Part shown: positions 1 to 12,125 of the stretch, one piece after another
Numbering within the stretch: position 1 is the first letter of the stretch
Layout: every line of letters starts with the position of its first letter
Origin: Xanthomonas cissicola
Lineage (GTDB): Bacteria; Pseudomonadota; Gammaproteobacteria; Xanthomonadales; Xanthomonadaceae
Assembly: GCF_008801575.1 (NCBI RefSeq)
Contig: NZ_VZPL01000008.1
Location: forward strand, 48,290-112,289
Length of the DNA: 64,000 nt
Reading direction: 5' to 3'
Program-made: the position numbers and the translations under genes
The notes under the pieces: generated by a model
The model's input: the letters and a program-made list of their open reading frames with translations, nothing else
Database searches by the model: none
What the model was told of the DNA's origin: nothing

Positions 1-605
1 CCCACGTCCACGCCACGGATGCCGGCGATGCCGTCGATCGGCGCAGTGACGCGGGTGAACTGCAATTGCACCTGCGCCGAGCGCATCTGCGCATCGTTGG
101 CCGCAACCGCGGCCTCGTACTGGGCCACCTGGTTGCGTTGGGTATCCAGATCCGTGCGCGAGACATACTGCTTGTAGGCCGGGTCGTTGGAACGCTGGTA
201 ATTCACCCGCGAGGTCGCCAACAGCGCCTGGTTCTGGCGTTTGGCCGCCAGTGCCTGATCGTAGCTGGCCTGCAGCGTGCGCGGATCGATCTGCGCCAGC
301 AGATCGCCCTTCTTCACTTCCTGGCCTTCCTTGAAATTCAGGCTCATCAGCTGGCCGCCCACCTGCGGGCTGACCGTGACCGTATTGAGCGCGGTGACCG
401 TACCCAGCGCGCTGGCATAGACCGGAACGTCCTGCGTGGTGGCCGCCACCACCGTCACCGGTACCGGGCCGCTGTTCTCCGGGTCATTGCCGTCCGGCGC
501 GCCTGCGCGCTTGCCGTGATTGCCCCCACCCATCATCCGCACTGCGACGAACACCACGACGAGCACCGCGACAACCAGCAGCGTGACCTTCCAAAAACGC
601 GACAT
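1..605 (-). CDS. RND efflux periplasmic adaptor (MdtA-like), 3' part outside window
   Basis: This is a membrane-fusion (adaptor) subunit that would link an inner-membrane RND pump to an outer-membrane channel. About 201 N-terminal codons are present; the rest lies left of the window. ATG at 605 is preceded by AGGAG with 7 nt spacing. Residues 6-22 are a hydrophobic anchor or signal segment. A lipoyl-like half follows, with VGGQLMSLNFKEGQ and KKGDLLAQIDP, then a coiled-coil hairpin region rich in Q and A (about residues 95-170) and the return lipoyl half (VTAPIDGIAG). This pattern is typical of MdtA/AcrA-type adaptors; the substrate cannot be read from it. The pump genes should follow to the left. 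The gene is divergent from the amidohydrolase, and a palindrome at 693-708 lies in the shared upstream region. Confidence 0.88.
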   Translation of the reverse strand, partial: MSRFWKVTLLVVAVLVVVFVAVRMMGGGNHGKRAGAPDGNDPENSGPVPVTVVAATTQDVPVYASALGTVTALNTVTVSPQVGGQLMSLNFKEGQEVKKGDLLAQIDPRTLQASYDQALAAKRQNQALLATSRVNYQRSNDPAYKQYVSRTDLDTQRNQVAQYEAAVAANDAQMRSAQVQLQFTRVTAPIDGIAGIRGVDV

Positions 606-692
606 GCGACAACTCCTGAGGGCGGGCCGGGCGCGTGGATGCGACCGTGGGGGCGGCTGTGCAAAGCATATCGTTGCGCTCTCCCAATTGAG

Positions 693-708
693 CGTTACTG
701 AAGTAACG
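693..708. promoter_or_regulatory. Perfect palindrome upstream of the RND adaptor (possible operator)
   Basis: CGTTACTGAAGTAACG is two perfect 7-bp arms around a GA centre, 88 bp upstream of the adaptor start. Palindromes of this kind upstream of RND adaptor genes are often TetR-family operators. No TetR gene is in the window, so the regulator is unknown and the assignment is inference. Confidence 0.35.
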
Positions 709-864
709 GCTCGGCTGGCGAAACGACCGCAACGGTCACACTTGCACTGCAGCGGCAACGCGCCACGGCGACCGCGGTTGACCGCCGGGCTGAATCGGGC
801 CCCACTACAGCCCATCCGGCACGCGCCTGCACTACATTAGGCAACCATCTTTTGAGGATTGCCG

Positions 865-2172
865 ATGCGCCCCTCCCGCTTGCTGACCAGCGCGCTGCTG
901 CTCGCCCTGCCCATGCTCGCCACCGCGCAGACTGCGCAGCGGCCCGACGTTCAGGCCGCTGCCGCCCCGCTGCAGGCCAAGGTGGTGCAGTGGCGCCGCG
1001 ACTTCCACCAGCACCCGGAGTTGTCCAACCGCGAGGAGCGCACGGCCGCCACCGTGGCCGCGCAGCTGCGCAAGCTGGGCCTCAAGCCGCGCACCGGCAT
1101 CGCCCATCACGGCGTGGTTGCCATCATCAAGGGCGCCAAGCCGGGGCCGAAGATCGCGCTGCGTGCGGACATGGACGCGCTGCCGGTGACAGAGCAGACC
1201 GGGCTGCCGTTCGCTTCCAAGGCCACTGCCGAATACCGCGGCGAGCAGGTCGGGGTGATGCATGCCTGCGGCCACGATGCGCACACCGCCATCCTGCTCG
1301 GCGTGGCCGAAGCGCTGGTGGGCATGCGCGAGCAGTTGCCCGGCGAGGTGATGCTGATCTTCCAGCCCTCCGAAGAAGGCGCCCCAGGCAACGAAGAGGG
1401 CGGCGCCTCGCTGATGCTCAAGGAAGGCCTGTTTGCCGACTTCAAGCCGCAGGCGGTGTTCGGCCTGCATGTGTTCTCCAGCGTGCAGGCCGGCAAGATC
1501 GCGGTGCGCAGCGGCCCGCTGATGGCGGCCTCGGACCGCTTCGCGATCAAGATGATCGGCCGCCAGACCCATGGCTCGGCGCCGTGGAACGGCATCGACC
1601 CGATCGTGGCCAGCGCCGACATGATCGGCGCCGCGCAAACGGTGATCAGCCGCCGCGCCAACCTGTCCAAGCAGCCGGCGGTGCTCAGCTTCGGCGCGAT
1701 CAAGGGCGGCATCCGCTACAACATCATCCCCGACGATGTGGAAATGGTCGGCACCATCCGCACCTTCGACGAGGGCATGCGCCAGCAGATCTTTGCCGAT
1801 CTCAAGAACGTGGCCGAACACACCGCCGCCGCGCATGGGGCCAAGGTCCAGGCGCAGGTGCCGGATCAGCCGGGCAATCCGGCCACTGTCAACGACCCCG
1901 CACTGACGGCCAGGATGCTGCCAAGCCTGCAGGCCGTGGTGGGTGCCGACAATGTGTACGAACCGCCGTTGCAGATGGGCGCTGAAGATTTCTCGTTCTA
2001 CGCCCAGCAGGTTCCGTCGATGTTCTTCTTCGTCGGCTCCACCGCCAAGGGTATCGACCCGGCCACCGCACCCAGCAACCATTCGCCGCAGTTCCTGCTG
2101 GACGAGTCGTCGCTGGATGTGGGCTTGCGCGCGCTGTTGCAGGTGTCGCTGGATTATCTGCAGCAGGGGTGA
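865..2172 (+). CDS. Exported M20-family metal-dependent amidohydrolase
   Basis: Peptidase M20D / amidohydrolase family (hippurate hydrolase and indole-acetyl-amino-acid hydrolase relatives), which cleaves amide bonds of N-acyl amino acids or peptides. ATG at 865 follows GAGG with 7 nt spacing, giving 435 aa; an in-frame TTG two codons upstream is less likely. A cleavable signal peptide is clear (MRPSRLLTSALLLALPMLATAQ), so it is probably periplasmic. Family motifs: LRADMDALPV (about 110-119), the metal-binding HACGHDAHTA (about 133-142), the catalytic Glu pair in QPSEEGAP (about 172-179), and a C-terminal MGAEDFSFY. The dimerisation domain lies between. No obvious operon partner: queF follows after 157 nt. 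The substrate is not predictable. Confidence 0.88.
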   Translation: MRPSRLLTSALLLALPMLATAQTAQRPDVQAAAAPLQAKVVQWRRDFHQHPELSNREERTAATVAAQLRKLGLKPRTGIAHHGVVAIIKGAKPGPKIALRADMDALPVTEQTGLPFASKATAEYRGEQVGVMHACGHDAHTAILLGVAEALVGMREQLPGEVMLIFQPSEEGAPGNEEGGASLMLKEGLFADFKPQAVFGLHVFSSVQAGKIAVRSGPLMAASDRFAIKMIGRQTHGSAPWNGIDPIVASADMIGAAQTVISRRANLSKQPAVLSFGAIKGGIRYNIIPDDVEMVGTIRTFDEGMRQQIFADLKNVAEHTAAAHGAKVQAQVPDQPGNPATVNDPALTARMLPSLQAVVGADNVYEPPLQMGAEDFSFYAQQVPSMFFFVGSTAKGIDPATAPSNHSPQFLLDESSLDVGLRALLQVSLDYLQQG

Positions 2173-2329
2173 TGGGGAATGGGGAATCGTCCGTGGCTGG
2201 GCGATTCCCGCTTTCGCTGGTTGGGCCGGTGGCTCGATTCTAGAGCGGCGATCTTCGGGTTTTCCATTCGCTCTCTGTCACGCGTTGCCATACACCTCAC
2301 GGCCAGCCCGTGCGGCCTAAAATGGCGAC

Positions 2330-3145
2330 ATGAATACCCCAGAAGATTCCACCCTCGGTCGTGAGGTCGCCTATCCGAGCGGCTACGACCCGTCGTTGCT
2401 GTTTCCGATTCCGCGTGCGGCCGGGCGCCAGGCCATCGGGCTGACTGGTGACCTGCCGTTTATCGGCCGCGATCGCTGGCACGCCTACGAACTCAGCTGG
2501 CTCGATGCACAGGGCAAGCCCTGCGTAGCCACCGCCACCTTGCACGTGCCCTGCGATTCGCCCTCGTTGATCGAATCCAAGTCGCTCAAGCTGTATCTCA
2601 ACTCGCTCAACGCCACCCGCTTCAACAGCGCCGAAGCGGTGCGCACGCGCATTGCGACCGACCTGTCCACGCGCGCCGGTGCCGATGTGGCGGTAGAGTT
2701 CGGCCTGCCGCCGATCGATGCGGTGGGCGAGGGCGAATCGATCGACGCGCTGGATGTCAGCATCGACGATTACGGCCCGCCGAACGCGACCTATCTCTGC
2801 GCGCATGCGCAGCCAGTGGTGGAAGAAGTGCTGACCTCGGCCTTGCTCAAATCCAATTGCCCGGTGACTGGCCAGCCGGACTGGGCCAGCCTCACCTTGC
2901 GTTACCGCGGCGCACCGATCGATCGCGAGGGATTGCTGCGTTATCTGGTGAGTTTCCGCGACCACGCCGAGTTTCATGAGCAATGCGTCGAGCGCATCTT
3001 CAACGACGTGCTGACGCAGTGCGCGCCGCAGTGGCTGCTGGTGGAAGCGCGCTACACACGTCGTGGCGGCCTGGACATCAATCCGCTGCGCAGCTCGGCC
3101 AGTGTCCCGACGCCGCTGTCGATTTTCCGCGACCTGCGTCAGTAG
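2330..3145 (+). CDS. queF: NADPH-dependent 7-cyano-7-deazaguanine reductase
   Basis: Reduces preQ0 to preQ1 with NADPH in queuosine tRNA-modification biosynthesis; cytosolic. It is the long two-T-fold type (271 aa; type II QueF proteins are about 270-285 aa). The signature substrate-binding stretch [11 protein letters not shown] is at residues 82-92. The catalytic Cys is Cys177 in [11 protein letters not shown], with the general-acid Asp of the PDW motif just after it. The C-terminus carries the usual [11 protein letters not shown]. No other que gene is in the window, so the gene stands alone here. Confidence 0.95.
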   Translation: MNTPEDSTLGREVAYPSGYDPSLLFPIPRAAGRQAIGLTGDLPFIGRDRWHAYELSWLDAQGKPCVATATLHVPCDSPSLIESKSLKLYLNSLNATRFNSAEAVRTRIATDLSTRAGADVAVEFGLPPIDAVGEGESIDALDVSIDDYGPPNATYLCAHAQPVVEEVLTSALLKSNCPVTGQPDWASLTLRYRGAPIDREGLLRYLVSFRDHAEFHEQCVERIFNDVLTQCAPQWLLVEARYTRRGGLDINPLRSSASVPTPLSIFRDLRQ

Positions 3146-3247
3146 ATCGCGCTCATGCGGGATCGCGCGGGCTTCACGGCGGCGCGATCCATGCTTAACA
3201 GCGCCCCGCGCACCCTGCTGACACCGCGATGCACAGGGATTGCAGCA

Positions 3248-3541
3248 ATGAGTGTCGACAAGAAGGCAGATTTCTCCAACGTCACCTCATCGGTCGATAG
3301 CACCGCCGAGGTGACGCCTGCGCCCGATTTTTCCAACGTGCGCACCAGTGTACAAAGCACCGCACAGCTCGTTGAAGAATCGGTGACCGTCCAGGCCGGC
3401 GACAGCCTCTCCAGTATTGCCAAGCGCCATCTAGGCGACGGCAATCTGTGGCCACGTATTTTCGAAGCCAACCGCGAAACGCTGCAGGACCCGGACAAGA
3501 TCTTTCCCGGGCAGGTGCTGCGCTTGCCCGCAAAGTCGTAA
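3248..3541 (+). CDS. Small LysM-domain protein
   Basis: A 97-aa protein ending in one LysM module (about residues 45-95: VTVQAGDSLSSIAKRHLGDG then PDKIFPGQVLRLP). The module resembles the LysM of E. coli Kbp/YgaU, but the BON domain of that protein is absent. The N-terminal half contains a tandem duplication: DFSNVTSSVDSTAEV and DFSNVRTSVQSTAQL. ATG at 3248 is chosen because AGGGA lies 9 nt upstream and because the longer reading starts in non-conserved sequence. There is no signal peptide, so if it binds peptidoglycan its export is unexplained. It could instead act in the cytoplasm, as proposed for Kbp, which binds potassium. Confidence 0.78.
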   Translation: MSVDKKADFSNVTSSVDSTAEVTPAPDFSNVRTSVQSTAQLVEESVTVQAGDSLSSIAKRHLGDGNLWPRIFEANRETLQDPDKIFPGQVLRLPAKS

Positions 3542-3645
3542 CGGCGGGTCGGCTTCCAGTCGCTGGCGGCAACGTCATTCAACAAACCCAGAAACCAACT
3601 CGAACACTGCCACTGCAGGCGTTCTGGCTACCGGAGAATCGATTT

Positions 3646-4202
3646 ATGCGTACTACCTCTGTTTCGAGCAGCTTGGCCCTGGCGTTGGCGGGCGTTCTCG
3701 CCGTGTCTGGCTGCAGCAAGAAGGCCGACGACGACAGCGTTTCCAAAGACCCCACTTCCGGTGCCGCGACCGAAGCGATGCCGGCCCGGCCGCCACCCCG
3801 CCGGCGAGCGATCAGGCAGCCCAGGGCAGCGCAACCGGTGCGGCCAGCACCGATGGCGGTGCTGCGACGGGTAGCGCAGTGACGGTGTCCAGCGTGGCCG
3901 TCGGCACCCAGGCCGCAGCCGACAAGACGGTGACCCCGGGGACCAGTGTCGGCAGCAAAGACACCATCATCGTCTCGGTCAAGACGGACGGCAGCGCGAG
4001 CAACGTGGCCGTATCGGCAAAGCTGACCTACCAGGATGGCCAGGTGGCTGGCGAACAGAACGCGACGTTGAACACCACCGGTGCCGAAACCACCAACCTG
4101 AGCTTCAGCAAGCCCGATGGCTGGCCGGCCGGCACCTACACCGCGCAGGTCATGGTGGACGGCAAGCCTGCAGGCAATCCGCAGACCATCACCGTCAAGT
4201 AA
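3646..4202 (+). pseudogene. Lipoprotein gene disrupted by a frameshift
   Basis: ATG at 3646 opens a classic lipoprotein signal (MRTTSVSSSLALALAGVLAVSGC, lipobox Val-Ser-Gly-Cys). This frame turns Arg/Pro-rich after about residue 45 and stops at 3882. The next frame reads a smooth Ala/Ser/Gly/Thr linker (AATPPASDQAAQGSATGAAS), then a compact C-terminal domain (TVSSVAVGTQAAAD... ending VDGKPAGNPQTITVK) and stops at 4202. Joining the frames near 3780-3795, at a GC-rich CCGGCCCGGCC run, gives one protein of about 185 aa. This is consistent with a one-base deletion (or two-base insertion) or a sequencing error there. The C-terminal domain resembles a beta-sandwich of unknown function. A good terminator follows at 4296. 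Confidence 0.75.
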
Positions 4203-6788
<2,586 letters not shown>

Positions 6789-6827
6789 GTCGCCGCGCCG
6801 CCTGCTGTCTCCGCATGTCGTCTGCAG

Positions 6828-6855
6828 GGCCCGTCTCGGAAGAGACGGGCCTTTT
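6828..6855 (+). terminator. Rho-independent terminator of icd
   Basis: GGCCCGTCTC, loop GGAA, GAGACGGGCC, then TTTT. Perfect 10-bp stem 40 nt after the stop. It may also serve the small minus-strand gene that ends at 6860. Confidence 0.92.
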
Positions 6856-6859
6856 CGTT

Positions 6860-7120
6860 TCAGCGAAACGGCGACAATCCCGTCACGCCACGCAGCAGGC
6901 GTCGGCTGAGCCGCGCCATGCGTCGCTCGCGCCGGGTTTGCGAAGGCGGATCGGTCATCGTCTGCACGTTTGGCTGTGGCCGCACGGGAGATCCAAGCGA
7001 TTCCATTGCGGTGTGCCGTTGCATCGCCTCCACCGCCGTGTCCGGTTCCGCCAGGCGCTGGGCCAGCGCCACATCGGCAATGTGGCCGTGCTGAAACAAC
7101 AGTTCGCTAAAGATGCGCAT
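6860..7120 (-). CDS. Small conserved-looking protein, unknown function
   Basis: An 86-aa frame starting MRIFSELLFQHGHIADVALA. ATG at 7120 is preceded by an excellent Shine-Dalgarno (GGAGGTGGGTC directly upstream), which is the main support that it is real. The N-terminal half is moderately hydrophobic and helical. The C-terminal half is strongly basic (RRERRMARLSRRLLRG). No known domain, signal peptide or membrane segment is seen. It is transcribed divergently from the LysR gene and is therefore a candidate target of that regulator. Confidence 0.6.
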   Translation of the reverse strand: MRIFSELLFQHGHIADVALAQRLAEPDTAVEAMQRHTAMESLGSPVRPQPNVQTMTDPPSQTRRERRMARLSRRLLRGVTGLSPFR

Positions 7121-7169
7121 GACCCACCTCCACTTGAGTGGAATCCACAGTAGGCGCAGGCTAGGGGAG

Positions 7170-7212
7170 GTAAAAGCGAGGCTTTTACAAGTAAGTATTG
7201 AATTCCATTCAA
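7170..7212. promoter_or_regulatory. Two perfect inverted repeats between the divergent small gene and LysR gene
   Basis: GTAAAAGC-GAG-GCTTTTAC (7170-7188, 8-bp arms, 3-bp spacer) and TTGAAT-TCC-ATTCAA (7198-7212, 6-bp arms, 3-bp spacer). They lie in the 101-bp divergent region just upstream of the LysR start. LysR regulators usually bind dyads next to their own gene, so these are candidate autoregulatory sites. The assignment is inference from position and symmetry. Confidence 0.45.
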
Positions 7213-7221
7213 GGGTTGGCC

Positions 7222-8169
7222 ATGTCGCGTCCGCCGCTTCACGCATTGCAAGGCTTCGTCAGCGCGGTACGCCTGGGTAACCTGTCGCGCGCCGCTTGCG
7301 CGATGCATCTGACCGTCAGCGCACTTAGTCATCAGATGCGCGCGCTCGAACAACGGCTGGGATATCCGCTGCTGCAACGGCATGCGCGCGGCGTCACCGC
7401 CACGCCGCAGGGCCAACAACTGCTCGAGCGCATCGCACCGCATCTGGACGCCATCGTCGAGGCGTTCGAGCCCTTCGGTGCGCGTCGCGAAGACACCCTG
7501 ACGCTGAGTCTCACGCCGTCGATGGCATCGGCCTGGCTGGTGCCGCGCCTGGGCGAATTTCTGGCAAGTCATCCCACCATCGAAATCAACCTGCTGTCGA
7601 GCGAGCGGCTGGTGGATTTCGAGCGCCAGCAGCAAGTGGATGCCGCCATGCGTATCGGCGCCGGGCAATGGCCTGGCGTCATCGCCGAGCCATTGTTCGA
7701 CGAATGGCTGGTGCCCATGGCTAGCCCGGCCCTGATCGCCCGCATGGGCGGCGTGGAGGCGCCACCCTTGCATCAGTGGCCACTGCTGGGCGACCCGGAT
7801 GACGCCTGGTCGCGCTGGTTCGCGGCGTTCGGCGGCGATGTGCCGCGACGCTATGTCGCCGTGCTCGACGAATCGGAGGCACACCATCGTGCCGCGCTGG
7901 ATGGCGTCGGCGTCGCACTGGGGCGCGTGACGCGCGCGCGTCTGTTGCTGGCGTCCGGTCAGCTGGTGGCGTTGTCCACGCAACGGCTCAAGACCAGTTG
8001 GTCGCATTACCTGGTGTATCCGCCGCGTTCCAGCACCCATGGCGGGTTTCTCGCGTTTCGCACCTGGCTACAGGGCCAGGCGCGCGAACACGCCGCGCAT
8101 GCGCAACAGGCGACCGCCACGCCATTGGCCGCGCGCCGCCGCAAGCGCTCCGGGACACCGTCGCCATGA
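7222..8169 (+). CDS. LysR-family transcriptional regulator (GcvA-like)
   Basis: 315 aa from ATG 7222, chosen over an upstream TTG because the conserved N-terminus ([22 protein letters not shown]) starts right after it. Winged helix-turn-helix at about 6-65 with the LysR signature ([28 protein letters not shown]). Substrate-binding domain at about 90-290 ([25 protein letters not shown]), in the GcvA/AmpR-like subgroup. It ends in a basic Ala/Arg tail. Its stop overlaps the aceK start (ATGA), so the two are co-transcribed and translationally coupled. This suggests that the regulator and AceK respond to the same condition. Its effector is unknown. Confidence 0.92.
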   Translation: MSRPPLHALQGFVSAVRLGNLSRAACAMHLTVSALSHQMRALEQRLGYPLLQRHARGVTATPQGQQLLERIAPHLDAIVEAFEPFGARREDTLTLSLTPSMASAWLVPRLGEFLASHPTIEINLLSSERLVDFERQQQVDAAMRIGAGQWPGVIAEPLFDEWLVPMASPALIARMGGVEAPPLHQWPLLGDPDDAWSRWFAAFGGDVPRRYVAVLDESEAHHRAALDGVGVALGRVTRARLLLASGQLVALSTQRLKTSWSHYLVYPPRSSTHGGFLAFRTWLQGQAREHAAHAQQATATPLAARRRKRSGTPSP

Positions 8170-9905
8170 ACCATCCATCGTTGCCACCACAATCCGAGCG
8201 CCGTGCGCTGGCGATCGCCCAGGCCGTGTACGAAGCGTTCGAGGACTATCACGCGCGCTTTTCCGAAATCACCGCATGCGCCAAACAGCGGTTCGAAACA
8301 CGCGATTGGAGCGGCGCGCGCGAAGACGCAGTGGCGCGCATCGCGCTCTACGACCAATACATCGCCGAATGCATGTTGCGTCTGCGCGCAGTACTGCTGG
8401 GTCAGGCGCACGACCGCGCGCTATGGATGCGTGCGCGCGATCGTTACGCTGCGTTGCTGAGCGGGTTGATCGACCAGGAGTTGTACAAGACGTTCTACAA
8501 CACCCTGACCCGGCGCTACTTCGGTACCCACGGGGTCGATGCGGACATCGAATTCATCGCGCTGGATATCGAACCGACCGACGCCATCACCGTGCCTGTT
8601 GCGCGCCACACCTATGCGGTCTCGCCCGGCCGCTTGACCGACATGCTGGTGCGGGTGCTGGGCGACTACGCGTTCGCCGTGCCGTATGCGCACCGCACCC
8701 GCTGCGCGGCTGCCATCGCGGTGCGTCTGCTAGACGACCTGGCGCATTGGGGCGAGCATCCGGTGCGCAGCGTGGAATTGCTGGAGACGGTATTCTATCG
8801 CGAGCGGCGTGCGTATCTGGTCGGACGCGTGTTCGGCGAACATCGCTTTTCGCCATGCGTGATCGCGCTGATCAACGACGACGCCGGCCTGCGCGCCGAA
8901 GCGGTGCTGACCCGACGCAGCGATGTCGCGCAATTGTTCAGTAACTCGCGCAGCTATTTTCAAGCCGACCTGTCCACTGTCGGCGATGCGGTGGTGTTCC
9001 TGCGCAGCCTGCTCACCCACAAGCCGGTCGATGAGCTATACACGATGCTGGGCCGCGCCAAGCAGGGCAAGACCGAGCGTTACCGCACGTTTTTCAGCCA
9101 TTTTCAGGCGCATCCATCCGAACAGCTGGTGCACGCCGATGGCACTCCCGGCATGGTCATGGTGGTCTTTACGCTGCCCAGTTATCCGCTGGTCTTCAAA
9201 CTCATTCGCGACCGCTTTGCGTATCCCAAAACCATGAGCCGCGCGCAGGTGGAGGGTAAGTACGAATTGGTCTTCCAGCTTGATCGCATTGGCCGCCTGC
9301 TCGACGCGCAGCCGTATCGTTTCCTGCGTTTCCCCAAGGCGCGCTTTTCGCCGGCGCTGCTGCAAGAGCTGCAGACCAGCTGCGCGATGAGCCTGAGCGA
9401 AGACGGCGACGATGTCCTGATCGCACTGTGCTATGTGCAGCGCCGGTTGCGCCCGTTGAATTTGTACCTGCGCGAACAGTTGCCCGAAGCCGCGCATGCC
9501 GCAGCGCTGGACTACGGCCAAGCCATCAAGGACATGGCGCGCAACAACATCTTTCCCGGCGACATGTTGCTGAAGAATTTCGGCATTACCCGCCATCAGC
9601 GCGCGGTGTTCTACGACTACGACGAGCTGTGCCTGATCACCGAATGCAACTTCCGCGATTGGCCGACACCCGCCACCTACGAAGAACAGATGGCCGCAGA
9701 ACCCTGGTTCCATGTCGGCCCGCGCGACGTCTTTCCCGAGCGCTTCGCCTTGTTCATGGGCCTGCCCTCCTCGCAACTGGAAGCGCTCAAGCACCAGCAC
9801 CCGGAACTGTTCGACCCACGCTGGTGGCGCGACCTGCAGAGCCGGCTTCGCGACGACGATTATCCCGACACCCCGCCATATGCGGAGTCGCGCAGGCTGG
9901 CCTAG
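8166..9905 (+). CDS. aceK: Isocitrate dehydrogenase kinase/phosphatase
   Basis: Bifunctional enzyme that phosphorylates and dephosphorylates isocitrate dehydrogenase, controlling flow between the TCA cycle and the glyoxylate shunt; cytosolic. 579 aa, the usual AceK length. Family features: [16 protein letters not shown] at the N-terminus, the nucleotide-binding [12 protein letters not shown] (about 299-310), and the kinase core ([20 protein letters not shown] and [10 protein letters not shown]). It starts inside the end of the LysR gene (ATGA overlap). It is not next to aceBA as in enteric bacteria. The stop codon TAG coincides with the first bases of the MITE-like repeat at 9903, so the extreme C-terminus may have been set by that insertion. 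Confidence 0.95.
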   Translation: MNHPSLPPQSERRALAIAQAVYEAFEDYHARFSEITACAKQRFETRDWSGAREDAVARIALYDQYIAECMLRLRAVLLGQAHDRALWMRARDRYAALLSGLIDQELYKTFYNTLTRRYFGTHGVDADIEFIALDIEPTDAITVPVARHTYAVSPGRLTDMLVRVLGDYAFAVPYAHRTRCAAAIAVRLLDDLAHWGEHPVRSVELLETVFYRERRAYLVGRVFGEHRFSPCVIALINDDAGLRAEAVLTRRSDVAQLFSNSRSYFQADLSTVGDAVVFLRSLLTHKPVDELYTMLGRAKQGKTERYRTFFSHFQAHPSEQLVHADGTPGMVMVVFTLPSYPLVFKLIRDRFAYPKTMSRAQVEGKYELVFQLDRIGRLLDAQPYRFLRFPKARFSPALLQELQTSCAMSLSEDGDDVLIALCYVQRRLRPLNLYLREQLPEAAHAAALDYGQAIKDMARNNIFPGDMLLKNFGITRHQRAVFYDYDELCLITECNFRDWPTPATYEEQMAAEPWFHVGPRDVFPERFALFMGLPSSQLEALKHQHPELFDPRWWRDLQSRLRDDDYPDTPPYAESRRLA

Positions 9906-10031
9906 AGCGTTGCGGAGCGCTCGCCGCGCAGCTTACCTTGGCGCCAGCCCAGCCAAGCCGGCGCCACGCAGCACCCGCTCCGCACCGCTGGCGGCCAACG
10001 CATCTCATCTCAACGTGCATCACACGCTCTA
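9903..10031. repeat. MITE-like repeat, internally deleted copy
   Basis: A 129-bp unit with ends TAGAGCG and CGCTCTA. It shares its core (GCCGCGCAGCTT...CCTTGGCGCCAGCC, then CACCCGCTCCGCACCGCT and GGCCAACGCATCTCATCTCA) with the fuller copy at 33267-33438. Here most of the left arm is missing. The left end overlaps the aceK stop codon. Confidence 0.75.
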
Positions 10032-10244
10032 GCGATTTACCGACAGCGGCAGGACGAGCGACGACCCGGATGCGCTGCCTGCCAGTGGATTGTTCTCCGC
10101 ACGCGGAGAAGGTGTTCGCCTGGTCACACCGCTGCAAGGAAGTTGAGAGCGGCTGACGGAGGACACTAAAGGCTGCGCGACAGTCGCCTCACACAAAAAA
10201 GCCCCGCAATGCGGGGCTTTTTCGTCTCGATAAACCGATTGAAC
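9906..10244. other. Convergent gap between aceK and rho
   Basis: A 339-bp region with no gene. It contains the MITE-like repeat and the rho terminator. The stretch 10032-10190 shows nothing recognisable. Confidence 0.7.
10195..10222 (-). terminator. Bidirectional terminator downstream of rho
   Basis: AAAAAA, then GCCCCGC-AAT-GCGGGGC, then TTTTT. T runs on both strands allow it to stop rho from the right and aceK from the left. Confidence 0.9.
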
Positions 10245-12125
10245 TCAGCGCTTCATCGAACTGAAGAACTCGTCGTTGGACTTGGTGGTCTTCATCTTGT
10301 CCAACAGGAATTCCATTGCTGCGATTTCGTCCATCGGGTGCAGCAGCTTGCGCAGGATCCAGATCTTCTGCAGCAACTCCGGCTCGATCAGCAGATCTTC
10401 GCGACGCGTGCCCGAACGGTTGATGTCGATTGCCGGGTACACGCGCTTTTCGGTGATGCGACGGTTCAGATGCACTTCGCTGTTGCCGGTGCCCTTGAAC
10501 TCTTCGTAGATCACCTCGTCCATCTTGCTGCCGGTTTCCACCAGCGCCGTGGCGATGATGGTCAGCGAGCCGCCTTCTTCCACGTTACGCGCCGCGCCGA
10601 AGAAGCGCTTCGGGCGGTGCAACGCATTGGCATCCACACCGCCGGTGAGCACCTTGCCGGAGCTGGGCACCACGTTGTTGTAGGCACGCGCCAGGCGGGT
10701 GATGGAGTCCAGCAGGATCACCACGTCCTTCTTGTGCTCGACCAGGCGCTTGGCCCGCTCGATCACCATCTCGGCGACCTGCACGTGACGCGCAGCCGGC
10801 TCGTCGAACGTGGAGGAGATGACTTCGCCGCGCACGGTGCGCTGCATTTCGGTCACTTCTTCCGGGCGCTCGTCGATGAGCAGCACGATCATGTGCACTT
10901 CGGGATGATTGGTGGTGATGGCCGTGGCCACCTGCTGCATCATCATCGTCTTACCGGCCTTGGGCGGGGAGACAATCAGCGCACGCTGACCCTTGCCCTG
11001 CGGTGCCATCAGATCGAGGATGCGGCCGGTGATGTCCTCGGTGGAACCATCGCCACGCTCCAGACGGAAGCGGCGGCGCGGGAACAGCGGGGTCAGGTTC
11101 TCGAACAGGACCTTGTTCTTGCTCGCTTCCAGCGGCTCGCCATTGATGGTGTCGACGATCGACAGCGCGAAATAGCGTTCGCCGTCCTTCGGGAAGCGGA
11201 TGCGGCCGGAGAGGTGGTCGCCGGTACGCAGGTTGAAGCGGCGGATCTGGCTGGGCGAAATATAGGTATCGTCCGGGCCGGCCAGGTAGCTGGCTTCTGC
11301 CGCACGCAGGAAACCGAAGCCGTCGGGCAGAATTTCCAGCACGCCGTCGGCGGCAACGCCTTCACCATGACGGGTCAGCACCTTGAGCAGGGCGAAGATC
11401 ACGTCCTGCTTGCGCGCACGCGCCACGCCTTCCTGAATATTGAGCTGGTCGGCGATATCCAGCAGCTTCTGCGCCGGCATCCGCTTGAGGTCGCTCAGCG
11501 AATACACCGGAAAACCTTCCGGCACGGCCGGATGCGGACGCGCGATGAACGGTTCGTTGCTGCCGTCGGACGAGGGCATGCCGCCGTCGTTGCCGAAGCG
11601 GTCGCGCGGGCCGCGATCGCGGCGGTTGCGGAACCGGTCACGGCGGTTGCCCTGCTGGTTCTGGCCTTGCTGGTTTTGACCCTGACCCTGACCGCCCTGG
11701 CCTTGCTGATGCTGGCCGGCGTTTTGGTTCTGGTTCTGGCCCTGCTGCTGACCTTGGCCTTGGCCCTGGTTCTGGCCTTGATTCTGGTTCTGCTGTTGCT
11801 GCGCCTGATTGAAGCGCTGCTGCTGCGACTGGCCGCCCTCGCGGGGCTCGCCGTGGGTGTCGCTGCCGTGGCCGGCGCTGGGCGCCTGACCGGCCTGGGC
11901 GCCATCGCTGGACGTCTGCGCCGGTGCCGGATCGGCAGCGCGCGACGGTGCCTGCGCGGCACGGGGTGCTTCGGGTGCGGGACTGGCGGGCAAGGGCAGG
12001 TTGGGCTGCTGTGCGCCAGCCTCTTCAGTGGCGGCGGCGGTCTTGCTCACGCGCGGCTTGCGCACGCGCTTCTCGACGGGAGCGTCGACGCTGCTCCCGG
12101 TATCGGAGGAAGGATGATCGGACAA
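10245..12125 (-). CDS. rho: Transcription termination factor Rho with long Q/N-rich N-terminal extension
   Basis: Hexameric RNA-dependent ATPase that terminates transcription. The conserved protein begins at about residue 208 ([21 protein letters not shown]). The RNA-binding cold-shock-like domain follows ([10 protein letters not shown]), then Walker A ([14 protein letters not shown]) and [14 protein letters not shown]. At 626 aa it is about 205 residues longer than E. coli Rho. The extra part is Ala/Pro-rich (30-95), then almost purely Gln/Asn/Gly (about 100-160), then Arg-rich ([17 protein letters not shown]). The predicted start is TTG at 12125, with GAGGAA 8 nt upstream; I see no better ATG. 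It is transcribed after trxA, 215 nt away. Confidence 0.95.
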   Translation of the reverse strand: MSDHPSSDTGSSVDAPVEKRVRKPRVSKTAAATEEAGAQQPNLPLPASPAPEAPRAAQAPSRAADPAPAQTSSDGAQAGQAPSAGHGSDTHGEPREGGQSQQQRFNQAQQQQNQNQGQNQGQGQGQQQGQNQNQNAGQHQQGQGGQGQGQNQQGQNQQGNRRDRFRNRRDRGPRDRFGNDGGMPSSDGSNEPFIARPHPAVPEGFPVYSLSDLKRMPAQKLLDIADQLNIQEGVARARKQDVIFALLKVLTRHGEGVAADGVLEILPDGFGFLRAAEASYLAGPDDTYISPSQIRRFNLRTGDHLSGRIRFPKDGERYFALSIVDTINGEPLEASKNKVLFENLTPLFPRRRFRLERGDGSTEDITGRILDLMAPQGKGQRALIVSPPKAGKTMMMQQVATAITTNHPEVHMIVLLIDERPEEVTEMQRTVRGEVISSTFDEPAARHVQVAEMVIERAKRLVEHKKDVVILLDSITRLARAYNNVVPSSGKVLTGGVDANALHRPKRFFGAARNVEEGGSLTIIATALVETGSKMDEVIYEEFKGTGNSEVHLNRRITEKRVYPAIDINRSGTRREDLLIEPELLQKIWILRKLLHPMDEIAAMEFLLDKMKTTKSNDEFFSSMKR

